From positions 2,666,001 to 2,730,000 of the forward strand of contig CM073196.1 of NCBI GenBank assembly GCA_037042915.1: a stretch of 64,000 nt of DNA, in the 5' to 3' direction. Source of the stretch: Auricularia sp. M13 (Eukaryota; Basidiomycota; Agaricomycetes; Auriculariales; Auriculariaceae). This document shows, piece after piece, positions 41,566 to 54,600 of this stretch. Under the pieces are notes generated by a model. The model made no database searches. It worked only from the letters and a program-made list of their open reading frames with translations, and was not told the DNA's origin. Made by a program: the position numbers and the translations under genes. How positions within the stretch are numbered: position 1 is the stretch's first letter; every line of letters begins with the position of its first letter.

Positions 41566-44500
41566 ATGCTTTTAACTGCCTTCGTCCTGCGCCTCCTGCT
41601 GCCATCCTTATCGCGAGCCCAGATGGTGTCCCAGCACGTCCTCGTTGCCCAGAGCGACAACGCTTGGTCGCTCAAGCTCAATGCCAACTGGGATGTCGTC
41701 GGTCCATTCCCCATACGCGCCAGGGAGCAACACTTCCTCTCTCCCGCCTTTCCCTTGCGTCGTGCGTCCCAACAGAACGCGCAGATTGGCACCACACTGA
41801 CTGCAAAAACAGGAGAGGACCTATTCCCGCGCTTTGTGCGCGACGAGAACGCGACCTGGCCCAGCGCGTACGCGGACGGCGCGACTGTACGTTGGTCGTC
41901 GGTGACCCAGGCCGATAACGGCCATTTGAGCGTGTCGTTCCCGGACGTCAGGTCGGTCCCGCGCGCAGTGCAGCTTCCAGTCAAGTCTGACAGTAGTGCA
42001 GATGGGCTGCTCTACGCGCGACGGAGGGATGGGCAGCGCTCCAGCACCACGCACTGCTGCACACGACGCTCACCATCGTCCCGCCCGCGCACCCGACGGC
42101 CACGCGGCGTCCCGCAGAGCTTGGTCGTGAATGCCATTCAGGCAGCCTTCTTCGCGCTGCTCCCGCGCGATCGCGACGCGTCGTATACCCCTGAGTGGTA
42201 TGCGGGCAACATCTACGGCCTCCCGCGCGCGCCGCAACACGTGGTGCCGCTCCCTCAGCTGGATATCCACGAGGAGACGACGTTTGATGTCCTGATTAGT
42301 GCTGATTACGAGGTGCGCGTCCCGCCCACGCTGCATTCTGTTCTGAACGTCCTGCAGATCAGGCTCTTCGGCGACCCGCAGGACAGAGGAAGCGAGACGC
42401 CCTCCATCGAGATTGACTTTACGGTCGCGCTCGATGCGACCGAGGAAACGTCGTTAGCGAGGGAGTCACAGCTGGACGCGGTGCCCGACTTTTTGGACGG
42501 GTATGCCTTCGGCGACAGCTTGTCGCTCGGTGTGCGCAACCAGGGCACACAGCATGCGCTCGAGGTCGTGAATATCGTTGCTGAGGTGAGTCTGAATGCT
42601 GTCATACCGTCGCATTATGTTTATGCATGACCACAGGACGACTCCCTCAACGTATCCCTGCTGACCAGTCCGACGCGCATTGCAACCCGGCAAACCCGCT
42701 TGCTCACGGTCCAGCTGACACAGTCTGCTCCATTTAAGCAGGAGAATATCGTGCTCAATGTTCTCGTGCGATCTGCCTTGAAGGGAGAGGAAAGGCTGCG
42801 GGTAGAGATCCCTGCCAAGCACCGCGAGTCCAAGGCATTCTTCAAGACGGACACGCCCGTCCTCTGGGCGACGCACCTTCTCGCTGGCAGCGCCGTGCAG
42901 ACATTGGCTGTGCCGCCGCTTGAGGAGTCGGACGCGCTGCCGATCCTGTTCCTGCGTACGTACTCTCTACGTTGCGTATGCTCGTTCGTGCTGGTGCTCA
43001 CGCGTGGATGCGTTCAGACGGCGCAGGCGTAGAGATCGACAATCCTCTGGTCCCCACCTTTCTGCCAAGACAGAAGAACAGCTGGATCCTGTACCCGTCC
43101 GGCCGTACAAGCTGGGTGAGCTCCCAATCCGCACTCTGGCTTTCATACGACTTTCTGACATCCTGCAACTTGCAGGGCTTTGACTGGCATGGCCCGAGCA
43201 CATCGCACGCACTCGCCGCCGTACCCGCAGTTGCCCGCATCCTCTCGAATACCCATCGCCATCTCTCCGCGTTCCCAGCGGACACACGCGTGGTGCTCGC
43301 GGGCCACTCGAACGGCGGCCAGGGCGCCTGGCACGTCGCCGCGCGGCACCCCGACCGCGTCGCCGCGCTCATGCCCGCCGCGGCGTACATCAAGTCGCAG
43401 GCGTACGTTGCCTGGACGCTCGACCGCGGCGCACACTACGTCGACGTCGCGCTCCAGGCAGTCTTGGCGGCTGTTATGCAGGGCGACGACAATGACTTAT
43501 TCGTGGGCAACTTGGTGGCGAGGGATATCCTGGTGTTGCATGGGTGAGCATCTGCAACCTTGCGCGCGCGCGCGCTCTGCGTACTGACGGTGGCCTACTG
43601 CTATTAGTGGCGCGGATGAGAATGTGCCAGTGTGGCATAGCCGGACGCTGGTGTCGACGCTGCGCTCCTCGAACGACACGCGCGTGGCGTTCGTCGAGAT
43701 GCCGGGCAAGCCGCACTGGTATCCTGGCTATTTCGCGGTCATACCGGAAGTGCAGCCATTCCTCGACGCTGCGGTGCGCTTGCCGGCCGCCGTTAACCTG
43801 GATGCGCCTAAGAAATGGACGTTGACTGTTGCTTGGCCGCACGAGAGCGGGAGCCTGTTTGGATTCCGCATTTTGAATGTGCAGACACCTGGAAGGTCGG
43901 CCGTGGTTTATATACCTCGCTTTGCTCGTTGACTGACTGCTCGGTGTGTTGCATGTCTAGGCTGGCAAAATTGGCGGTCGAATCGCTCGGCCACGACGCG
44001 CTGAGGATCAAGACGAACAATGTTCACCGGTTCTCATTCCCCGCTGGAAAGTACAAGTCACTGGTTGTGGATGGCACCACCGTCGATGTTGGCTCGATCG
44101 CGCAGGACAAGGCAGTATCTGCGGCGCTGGCCAGACAGAAAGATGGATCCTGGGAGGCGAGTATGTTAGAATATCCTTGCTTCGGTCACTCACCTGTTCC
44201 TCGTAGCTTGGGGTCCAGGCATTTTCAACGCAAGCATCAGTCAGCCCAGGACCCGTTGGCCCATGCGCTCGACACGCCATCCACCATTCGCATCGTTGTC
44301 CCAAATGATGGTGGCCACACGCACGCGGCGGCTTTGCGTCTCGCACACAACCTCCTCGTCTATCTAGCCCTCGATAGCGAGATACTGACATCTTCCGACG
44401 CTGAGCGACTTGATCCTAGCGACGGCAGCACGGTCATAGTGCTCTCCGCAGGGCCAAACGAGGTGGCGTCCCTCCCGCAATTGGATGCCGACTCGCCCAT

Positions 44501-44929
44501 CGCGCTGGACCTCAAGAATGGGCTCGTTATCCTTAATGGGTATGCATTGAACGAGCCTTCCACTGGAGTCCTGTTCGTGCGCCCCACTGCGGCGGGCGGC
44601 CGCGTCGTCTACATCGTCGGAACGGACATCGACGGTCTCGAGCGCGCTCTACGTCTTTTCCCTATAAGGACGGGCGTGCCAGTGCCGGTACATATAAATC
44701 TTTATCGTCGGATTATACTGCAGACTGAGGGAGCGTTCAGGAATGGATCGCCATTGGTAAAGATGCGGACGACAGAGCCGCTGGTGGAATTGTGGGGGCA
44801 GGGTAAGATGTCGCAAACACCCTGCTGTCCTTTACTGACGCATGCACCATAGATTTCTCGACCGCACGGCGCGTTGGAGTGACCGTGTTGGCTGGACGGC
44901 GTGGTGAACGCGACAACAATGTACTCTAG
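41566..44929 (+). CDS. Large secreted alpha/beta hydrolase (peptidase S9 / esterase-like), with frame breaks
   Basis: Signal peptide MLLTAFVLRLLLPSLSRA. A long beta-rich N-terminal region follows (WDVVGPFPIRAREQHFLSP, FALLPRDRDASYTPEWYAGN). The catalytic domain has LHGAGVEIDNPL (oxyanion region), RVVLAGHSNGGQGAWHVAAR with nucleophile Ser in GHSNGG near 43307, GADENVPVWHSRT (acid) and MPGKPHWYPG (His). A C-terminal domain reads TIRIVVPNDGGHTHAAALRL, SADSP-type linkers and TGVLFVRPTAAGGRVVYIVG. It resembles the fungal secreted S9-like hydrolases, but the substrate is unknown. Residues EGWAALQHHALLHTTLTI lie in another frame between about 42016 and 42121. Near 44157 a GC donor is possible but the following frame is unresolved. 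The start and signal peptide are convincing; the C-terminal exon is tentative. Confidence 0.75.
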
Positions 44930-45023
44930 GAGAATGACATGTTATGCTGTTAAGACGCTCATATCGCGAGTAACGAGGGGCACCAAGAAACGATACTGTT
45001 GAAGAGCTCGGTTCCAAAAGAAA

Positions 45024-46799
45024 TTGCGGTCCTGCGACTTAGCAACTGAAAGCCCAAGCGATTTGAGCATCGTTAACTCCGTTGAACTTGGTCACGGGAC
45101 AACACGCGTTATCGGAGTCGGAACGATCCGAACTTGGCCCGAACCTCGGACGCCACAAAGCCTTTACCTCAACCACAACCACATCAATCGGTCTAGCGTC
45201 CTCAAACTGCTTCTTACGCCGCGCAAGACCAGACCGGCCGTTGATAAACGGTCTATTTATGCCTGGACGTTCAGCGCCGCGGCTGTAGCATTGGCATTTG
45301 CCCGGGACATACACGAACTGCGAGAAGACAACGCAGGAGACCAAAGTAAGTTATTTTTCAAGTCTCAAAGAACAGTTGGATCTTGTTAACTGTACTCCAG
45401 GGGATTCATTCTTTTGGCTAGGGTCTGTGCCATGTCGTACTGTCACCATTGTTGGCCTCGTCGTTGACGTCTGGGAACGTGAACGGTCATGTGGATTCTC
45501 AGGCGAGTCAATCATGGCCCCGATGTGCTACTTTACTGAAACATCATTGGTTTATCAGTTGACGATGGTACTGCGACATTGGAATGTATGAGTAGATCGG
45601 CACTGTCGGCAACAACTACAACTACAACGAATCTTCCTCGCTTAGGCGATACTGTACGAGTTACAGGCAAGGTGTACACACGACGTCGCGGAGGGGATAT
45701 AACGCGGCAGCTCGACATCGAACCCAATGCCTTCAGTCAGTTGATTGACTTTACATAGCATACAGTCGCTGACCGCTTCATTCAGGTATCATGTCTGCAT
45801 CGGCAGAACCGCTTCATATATTGAACGTCGCACGATTACACTCTTCGCTCTATTCGAAGCCTTTCGTTGTGCCGATTGGCACAGATACATCGCTTCCTAC
45901 AACCCCGACAACTGCTCGACCCTCAACCCCCACAACGGCGCGACCTCTTCACCGATCGCCTTCCAAGCTACCACCGTCGCCCGTGAAGTCTGTCATCAGT
46001 CAAAGCTCGCCGTCACGAACTAGCCGACCCGCGACACTGACGCACCCGGCGAACTTGCGCACCAAAGAGCGCACGCGCAATACATTCCGGATATACCTCA
46101 AAGCTTACATGTGTGCCGGCGCATGTCATACGACAGGGTACTGGCGCCGTATTCGGCCAGCCACGACCGAAACAGAGCAGCACGCAGCAAGCGGATGTGT
46201 CCACTCTGTCCACCTTGCCGTCGCATTCCCAGCTCCCTGACCATAGCGCCGATCTTGAACGCACCCCAACTCAATGTAAACGACGTCGCGACGTGGACAC
46301 CCCACCGTCACTAACGTCCGGTTCCGAGCTCGGTTTCACGCGCGCCTTTCTGGAGCGCGTTCCTGAGCTTGCCCAGCTGGCAGCGGCCGTGGCGCGTGTC
46401 GAGAGGCACATGCGCGACAAACCTGCGGCGCAGCCCAAGCAGGACCGCCCGCGTACACGGGAAGAGAAGGAAGCGGCCGACGCTCTTGCCGCACGGAGCA
46501 TCTTCATTGACGCGCTGCGAAAACTATGCGAGCAGGGCGCCATCGTCCTCCATGAAGGCAACGTCTGGGCTTTTGACGGCAATGCAAGCGTTGTGACTGA
46601 AGCGTGGAGTGGTGCCGAAGATGCGTATGTACCTGTCACACCGGAGCTGCTGCGTGGACCAGTGGAGCAAGTCATGTCGTTGTACAGCCGCCGAGCCCTG
46701 ACACCGGAGGACATAACGAAGGTGTTGAAGAAACGAGATGAGCGGTGGAGATGTCTCAATGTCTGGGACGTGCGCGACGCAATTGAACTTGCACTTTGA
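45024..46799 (+). CDS. STN1: STN1, CST telomere-capping complex subunit (start uncertain)
   Basis: Stn1 with Ten1 binds telomeric single-stranded DNA and recruits polymerase alpha. The N-terminal exon ends IYAWTFSAAAVALAFARDIH, ELREDNAGD. The OB-fold follows: DSFFWLGSVPCRTVTIVGLV, VDVWERERSCGF, VDDGTATLEC, RLGDTVRVTGKVYTRRRGGD and PLHILNVARLHSSLYSKPF. LRTKERTRNTFRIYLKAYM and a Ser/Pro-rich linker lead to the winged-helix C-terminus (LGFTRAFLERVPELAQLAAA, SIFIDALRKLCEQGAIVLHE, LNVWDVRDAIELAL). Intron 45503-45558 has the donor CAG|GCGAGT and only works as GC-AG. The frame shifts near 46110-46114 with no intron available. I found no ATG for the first exon; a small upstream exon is likely, so the start given is only the open frame. 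Confidence 0.8.
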
Positions 46800-47084
46800 T
46801 GGTATCGGCTGCACGCCATTGTCAAGCACACACGACGAGATGCACAAAGGAAAGAACCTTCAAGATTGCGTACATATAGAGCAGAGATGCGGATGGATAA
46901 TACATTACACGTGCGAGGAATCAAAATCGACAGAGAGGGGCGTGATGAACGTTCGTGAACCCAGCGAAATCGAGAACATCAGCAAAGCAGGTGAACAGGA
47001 TATGGACTATATTCTACATTTGAGCTACTTCTCTTTTGACCTATGGACCTAGTCAGAAGGGGATCAGGACAAGACGGCAGACAT

Positions 47085-50000
47085 TTAACTCACACCCTCC
47101 AGAAGCATCTGAATCTCGGGCGCGACGCGAGTGAAGTCGTGATTCCAGAATTCGTATCTCGGGTTGCGCAACAACTCGATGAAGGTCACCATCGCACCCC
47201 ACGGGTGGGGGCGGTGTACAATGAAGCGTTCCAACAACGCTCTGGTCATGATTTCGCGGAACCGCTCGTCGTTGATCTCTGCAAAGAGGAAGAGCAACAA
47301 CGAGCTAAACCAATGCGTGTGGGCATTGGGGTACCGCAAATGCATAATTGCAGCGCTGAGCACATGGTATTGGCCTGAGAAGTGACACAGTGAGTACGTT
47401 ACGAAGTATGTGGATGCAACGACTCGCCTTCAGCATCGAGGTTGCTGACCAAATACTGCAGGAGAACCACTCCAGGGTCGGAGGGCACGAAGACGGACGA
47501 ACCACTTCGCGCCTTGGCCTGGGCAACCGAGGAAACGCCAACATACATGACGAGCGCGTTGATAGCGGATAGGTTGTATTTTTCGCCGTTCGGGTCAGGA
47601 GTTTCAGCCGAACGGAGGAATTCCTTCAGGAAGGGCAGCGACGCTGTGCTGGCTCGGTTCAGGAGGAACTGGTCCAGGAACGCGCGAAGGTCGCCGATTT
47701 TGAGCGGCGCGGTGAATTCGGAGAGAATGGGCGGGATAGGGACCCATGTCGGGAAGGGACTCGAACTTGATGTTCCGGAGGTGAGGGTCGGGAAGGACGA
47801 GAGATGCGGGGTAAGCGCTGAGCACTACGTTCCGCAACTGAATGCAGCGAGGAGGGATGACGTCGCAGATCGTGAAGTAATACTCGCTCAAGAACTCGGG
47901 GAAGTCGTGCAACAGCACCACGAGGAGCCGCATAGCTCCGCGATAAAGATCGCGTACGGCAACCGTGAGCTGCACAGGGCGAAGGAAGTTGGCGAGGAAC
48001 TTGAACAGGCAGATGACGAGGTTATGGAAGTGAGTCCAGCCGTCTCGGTTCTCTGAGAGCAGCAGCTTGGGCATGAACAAGCGGTGCGAGATCAACGTGA
48101 TCCAGGAGAAGGCAAAGCCAGGGAAATACGTGGGCTGCAAGGTCTGGAAGTTGTTGCTAAAGAAATAAAATATTAGATAGGGTCATACTATTGGATAATA
48201 TTACTCACGCCAGCGAGATGAGAATTTGGAAGTATGTCGATCCAAGGTTGGACTCCATGGAGTGAAGATCGTTCAAAAAGCTGGAGAAGAAGCGGAAGAA
48301 CGGTTTCTGCTGGAAATCGGCGCCTTGTTGTTCGTGTGCGTGCGCAAGAACAAGGACGATGATGGTCAAAATCTTCGAGAGCAGTTTGATCTTGAAGCTA
48401 TCCTGACTGCTCTCGCCGTGATACTTGACTAGCAGCGCGATGAGCCGGGAGAGGGCGTCAATCGGCTGGAAGATGTTGGTCAAGTTGCCAGTCGCTGCCT
48501 GCTTGCGATAGTTCTCGATGCATGCCTCCGCCGAGACTCGGAAGAATGCGAACGTGTGCTCATCGCCATTCAAGACTCCCTCCTTGGTGAGCTGCTGAAT
48601 GAAAGTCACGAACGACTTCTCAGCCGATGCCGAGCGCTGGAAGATCTGGACCCATTTCATAAACCATGCGGAAAGCTCTTGTTGATTCGGTCGGATCCGC
48701 TCCTGGGCGACAACGGCTTGAGGTGCCCTCGAACGGTAGATGTCCTCAATGAGACGCCTGGCGCTGAACGAAACCTCAGTAAGAGCTCAAGCGAAAATAC
48801 AAGGAAATGCAGCACGTACGCATCTGTACCCTTGTTCTCCCTGACCGCTTGCCGCAGCGCCTCGATTGAATTGTGGAATTTCGCAAGGGTGGCATCTGAC
48901 AGCGACTCCGCCGACGAAAGCTGTCGGATCAAGCCAACAGCGAAGTCGATAATCGTCGGGTTATAGGTTCGGACGATAAGCTTTGCCAGGTGGGCGTCGT
49001 GCTCGACCAGAGGGATCAGGCCGGCCCGCATGAGAGTGGCAATCACAGGGACACTGAACTTCCGCTGCAAAGACTTGTTAAAAACGTGCAGGCCTGATGT
49101 TGCCTAAGCGCACCTCGTCCTCTGAATATAGCAGCCAAGAAAGAGCTTCGTGGGCAACCTTCTCCGAGGTTCTGCACAACCGTTCGAGCATAGCAGTGTA
49201 GAAATCGCGTCCAAGCTGCGTCGAGACTTTGAATAGTGCATGTACAATACGTTGCGAAAAGTTCAACAGCGTGTCCTCGTTGTCAGCGGACTGCGCAAGC
49301 CCTTCGATCTGGCGACCAAGGACTTTCAAAGGATGGTTCTGTGGCAGCATGGTGAGGGTTTGCTGTGGAGACTGGCCCAGCACATTGTCAACTTCAACCA
49401 TGAGATGCTGCTCAGGTGAGTCAATGAATCGGCATTGACAAACAAGTCTCGTACCGTGAAGCGCTCCAACATCTCCTGAGGCAACAAACGGACAGGACCT
49501 TGACCAAGCGGGACCATGTAATCAACCCCATCTGGGGCTCCAACTTGCTCTAAGCTGTAGTTGCTCGGCGGGACCCGATCGCTGCGAGTGAACGACGCTG
49601 TCGAGCCTGGGCGGCTGATCATCCGCCGCTTCGCAACATCGCCTGTCGACATGGATGAGTACATGTAGAAATCAACAGTCACCGATCACCGACCAGAAAA
49701 TTCCTCGTAGACATGTAATTGCTGGTTGGACAACCCGCCAGGCTTTATACGCAGCAAATCTGGAAGACCAGAGGTTACAGAAGAGATCTGTGCCCTCGTA
49801 TCCCAGAACGCGGCCCCCGGTCGTTGCTACAAAGCCCCATGAGCAGGAAGCTCACTCCAACAGATAGGTACGAACCTCGCGATGACGGCGGCGAGCGTCG
49901 AACGCCTGTACAAAGCTTTCATCAACGTCAGCGGCTGCACGGTCCATTGCGGCATGTTCGATGGCGCTGCATGCGATGTCGATGTTGTCGTTGACGAGGA

Positions 50001-53000
50001 GCGAGATGAGCATGTCGGGTACCATTTGCTTCACAATACCGTCAGGAAGAACAGACCTACGGACGGAGGTACCGACCTCAGTGAATCCATGCTCGAGAAG
50101 GAATGAGCGGATATGAGCAGTCAAGTTACTGCGCAGAGGCTCTCTGCAAGTGACAAGCGCAAGACTGCCAGCGAGTCGTCGGGCCATCGCATGAGCAGAG
50201 GTTCGCAGCCGAACCTCGTCGCCCTCCATGGCAAAGTCCTTCGTGATCATTTCGCGAGTGGAAATGCCGGCAATTGTCACGGAGCGTTCCACGACAGGTA
50301 GGATGATCTGGAAGGCGCCATGAATATCAAGCGAAAAAACATGTAACTGTGCATACCTCGCGGACGGACCGATCGACAGCCATTGTGACCGCCTGCTTGA
50401 ACGCCTGCGTAGCCTGTAATGGCGCGAGCTGAGGGTTGATAACAACGACGCTGGGAAGGTTGCCAAGAATGGACTCGATGTGCATGGTCATGCTACGCTG
50501 GTGATCCACAGGACTGCTTGAGCCGATGGGAAGAAGCTCTGTAGGAGCAACCGCCGGCGCGTCGAAAGGACCGTTGTCGCCAAACTGCTGGACATCCGCA
50601 TTCTGCTGTGGGCGATTGCGAATGAGAGACGTTGGCTCAATTTTGGCGCCATCGATATCCAGCTTCTTCCACAAGACCTCAATCTCAAAACGAAGATTGA
50701 GCTTGATGTCAGCATAATGGTACACCTCGGCCAGCAAAGCGATGACCGCCATCAGCCATGGATTGGGCGGCTGGAATATCCTCGACTTGGCGCAGCCCTC
50801 CAGTATCTTGCATACGAAGGGGACGGCGAGAATAAGGCGATGCTGGTCGTAGCCCTCGAGGAGCAACTCCTTGAACGCAATGTTCTTGTGCTTGATAGGA
50901 TGATTCCGCGCGAGCGTGAGCTCGCCCAGCCACGACGCAAGGTTCTTCAGGATCGTCCGCTCGGAAGGTGAGTTCATCGTCTTCTCCGAATTGAGCAGAT
51001 TGGCCGACTTGACGATCGTCTCGTGGATGATCAGCTTCATCAGCTGCTGCTTGTCCATTCCGTCCAAGAATCGCAGGTACAGCGCGTGGTTGTTCGGCTC
51101 GGTGCTAACGCGCTGGTCCACAAGGTAATGCGCGAGCCACCGGCAGAACTCGTCCGCGAAGCGCTCCTTCATCTCCTGCAGCTTAGTGTCGAAGTTCGAC
51201 GGGGCGAGGTTATTAATGATGAACAGGATCTTGTCCGACAGTTCCTCCGGTGGCTCGTCAAAGGCGTCGTCCATCGGGTCAGGTTGGATCGCGGTGAACA
51301 CGATGGGATTCGAGACGCCGATGAGGTCGGAAACACCTGGTGGCATCCCGTCGAGACTGTCGTCCCCGGCTGTTAGAGCTCGACGAGCGGCATCGGCCAG
51401 GTCCGGTCGGTCTTCAACAAAGTGAGGGATCCGCAAGAGCGCTTGACAAAGAGGTTGCCACTCGCGTAGCCGCGCCTCGAAGCGTGACAAAGCCTGCACA
51501 CCGAACGAGAACAGATTCGAGTCTGGAGGACACTGCAGCGCGTCCAGCACGTAACGAATCGCAATCCCTAACGGGATGTAGTCGATAAGTTTGTGCTGAA
51601 CCAAGGATCCAAAAAGGTTGGCGGTCATGTTGAGCTCCCGTGCTGGATAGTACGACTGGAAGAACTTGTACTCGTCGAATAGGAAGTGCAGCATGCAGGA
51701 GAAGATCTCGTGGTCGCGTGGCGTAGTTGACTCTTTCATGCGCTGCAGCATCTGGATCACCTGGTCGATCGAGATATTCTCCTCGTACATCTGCTTGTAG
51801 ATGCTGTCGACCTCCGATTCAATCTCCTGCGAGTAGCTCACTACCGAGAACCCTGGCTCTTGGTCCGAACCTGGCGCCAGGTTCATGAGACGAGGATAGA
51901 CCTGCAGACACGCGTTGCGGATTCTCTAAACAGTAGTCGATGTCTGCCTGCGCAAGCATGGACGAACTATGAAGCGGTTCAGAAACGATTGCGGACGGGC
52001 GACGCAAACTCACCTATTTCTGAGCACGCGAAGGAAGATGGCGATTGTCTGTGCGTTGAGTGCCATCGTCCGAGGATCCGGGTTCTCGGTTACGCGCGCT
52101 TGCTTCTCGCTCGTTGTCTTCACGTCCAAGAAATCGATCACCGAGCGCAAGAAGGCGGCACCATGCTGTGTGATGTTGTCTGCCAGCCATTTATCCAAGT
52201 TCAAGTACTCGCGTCTTGACGCCAGCGCCGCAACATCCAGAGCAAAGATAAATGGCCGCACATCCAACAACGCGTCCAAGATCTGCTCCTTAAATCAGGA
52301 TGATTGTTCATTCTCGTAGGCGGCTCTGTGCGCTTACCTTAAGATCTTGGGCAACATCGAGAATACGAGTGATGTTGAGCGGGTTTTCGGTGTAGAAGTC
52401 CCGGAAGGCGGTTGTCAGGTAGGTCGGCTCGATTTGCCATATACGCATGAAGACAAGCTGATGGTTGGGGTGACCAGCCAGGAACATGTTCAGCAGCTTG
52501 GTAGAATATTCCACTTGCAGTTCATTCCAGGGTTTCTAGTCGCGGGATTAGCGACAACTTTAGAACCAGGAGAACGACAGCTTACCGGAACCTGCAGCAG
52601 ACCCATGTGGACAAGCTCCGCACTGATCTTCACAGCTTTGTCCAGCATGTCGTGCACAACTGCGCGTACTTCCTGCGAATCTGACACGCCAACGCGAACC
52701 AGAGTCTCGAAGAGGTCCAACGAGTTCCATGTATGGCCCTGCACGTTCGCTGCGAGTGCTTTGATAGTAGGGCTCGCGCCTGCAACGTCATCCACCTTAA
52801 CCACGCGACGACCCGGCAAAGTGACGAAGTTGAACGTGTCACTCGGCAGGGACAAAAGCGCGTCCAGCAGCCTGAGCTGCGACAGCGGGTTCGACCAGGT
52901 CTGCCAGAACCCTGCGACTGCCGGCTGTTCCGCATCTCTCGGTGAATGCACGAGCACGGCTATGACAAGCTTCAGCGTCGCGGTGTCAACACCTTGACGA

Positions 53001-54154
53001 TCAGGCCAGTCAAAGGCTCGAATGACATTCGCCCAATTGATCGAGACAGCCTATATCATTCGGGGACTTCAGTGGATTTGTTGAGGCGCCGTATAGAAAT
53101 ACGTACGTAGCTGGACAAGGCCCTGATTAAAGCCCCTACGTCGCACAGGGGGTGAGTGTCCGCGACGCGCCGCGCGAGGGTCTGGACGATTTCGACCACT
53201 TGCGCGTCTGTTGGCGGTGACGCAGCCGTTATCCCAAAGCGCGCCAGAACAGAGCGCACAGTCTGTGAGTCGCTGGTAATCTCGGGACCGAGTTGGATCA
53301 ACGCCTGTACCAGCGATGTCCCAGGTTGTAAGCTGCAGTTGATGTCAGCATCGCTCATTTTATGTGCGCTGCAAACATCATACCTCAAGGTCGGAAATAT
53401 AGCTTGCAGGATGGGCGCAACAGCTTCCGGACCAAACTTCGCCTGGGCAGCAAGGATGATCCCCTGTCGCTGGCTGGGGTCGAGGACAGGAGTGTCGGCG
53501 CCAGGATCGGAAAGGAGCATGGTAAGCAGCTTTCCGACCTGCTGCAGGGACAGGTCTGTCGATTCAAAGGATGGGTGCTGGCAGAGCGCGAGGGTTGCGG
53601 TGTCGAAGTCGACGCGGATGATGGTTGCTGCTTGGTTGGCCAGCTCTCTTCTGACCGGGTGCGAGAGAATGGCTGCGGCCAGGACTAGACGCTCGAGGGG
53701 CCGAAGACCGATTCGGTCGGCGAACCTGGCAAAGTCGAAGTGCCGCAAACCTCGAGCTCGCCATTGTCAATGGCCTCCCTGAATCGGTCGGCCAGGTAGG
53801 GGTCTCGGGCTAGCCGCTGGGTTTCCTGTACGAGCAGCCTGAAGCCCAGCGCCTGGGATGGGTCGAGGGTGTTGGGAGCTACACCAGACAGGATGCGCTG
53901 GGATTGGGAGATGAGGCGGCGGACGAAGTGGAGATATATGTCGAGGCCATGCTGCTCAGACAACTGTGCGGGGTCGGTCAGACGAGCTGCGCGGCGAGCA
54001 ACGGGCATGGACGCACCGAGCGCATCTCTAGCTGGTTGCGCTCGTAGTTTTCTTCTGTGAGCGTGGAGAGCAGGAAGACAATTTGCGCTTTGACGATCGT
54101 GCCAATGTTCGTGTTGTCGCTGCCGACAGCCGTCCTTGGCGGGGCGGGCTCCAT
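47085..54154 (-). CDS. NOT1: NOT1, scaffold of the CCR4-NOT deadenylase complex (one frame break)
   Basis: A very large scaffold for mRNA deadenylation and transcription control. The N-terminus MEPAPPRTAVGSDNTNIGTI continues VFLLSTLTEENYERNQLEM, then LSEQHGLDIYLHFVRRLISQ. Later landmarks are FDFARFADRIGLRPLERLVL, MRIWQIEPTYLTTAFRDFY with NPLNITRILDVAQDLK, the central MIF4G-like block (SYSQEIESEVDSIYKQMYEE, LFDEYKFFQSYYPARELNMT) and the C-terminal NOT1 domain (FTICDVIPPRCIQLRNVVLS, PHLRNIKFESLPDMG). The last exon ends ALLERFIVHRPHPWGAMVTF, EFWNHDFTRVAPEIQML. At 53747-53749 three T (minus strand) stand where four are needed to join GELEV to LRHFDFARF, probably a homopolymer deletion. Other introns are short and in phase where checked. 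Confidence 0.92.
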
Positions 54155-54600
54155 GGCTGCTGGATGAGCGACAGCGTGTGAGCACAGGTACAGCCAGGCC
54201 GGACTTCAAACGCACGCTCGATGGTTGCAGCAGGCCGTGGGCCAGGCGGGGGGTGCGGGTAGGTCGAGAGCGGGTCGCAGGAGTTTCAGGCTGTAGCCGG
54301 TCCGCGTCAGCCCTCTTCTGACGCGCGTCTGGCGAAAGGCACGGACAAATACTCGGACGTTCAGCAAATGAAGGCCGCACGAGACTGGACACGAGGTCGT
54401 CACTGGCCGCGTCCTCGTCGTTTTGTTCTTTGCTGAGGCTCGAGCTCAGAGCAAACACGCACACACAACCCGGCCAACTTTACTTTTGGCTGTGACCTGC
54501 TTCCTGCTCACCTGCGTGCTCCCATTTCATCTTCGTGGCCGCCTTGAATTCTGCTGCACGAGGACCGGACTACGCGACTCATAGTCGCCGAATACATATA
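54155..54600. other. NOT1 promoter / alpha-amylase 3' region
   Basis: About 450 bp between the NOT1 start and the alpha-amylase stop, both on the minus strand. The open frame running through part of it (to 54464) is in a different phase from NOT1 and has no domain. No repeat or RNA gene was seen. Confidence 0.45.
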
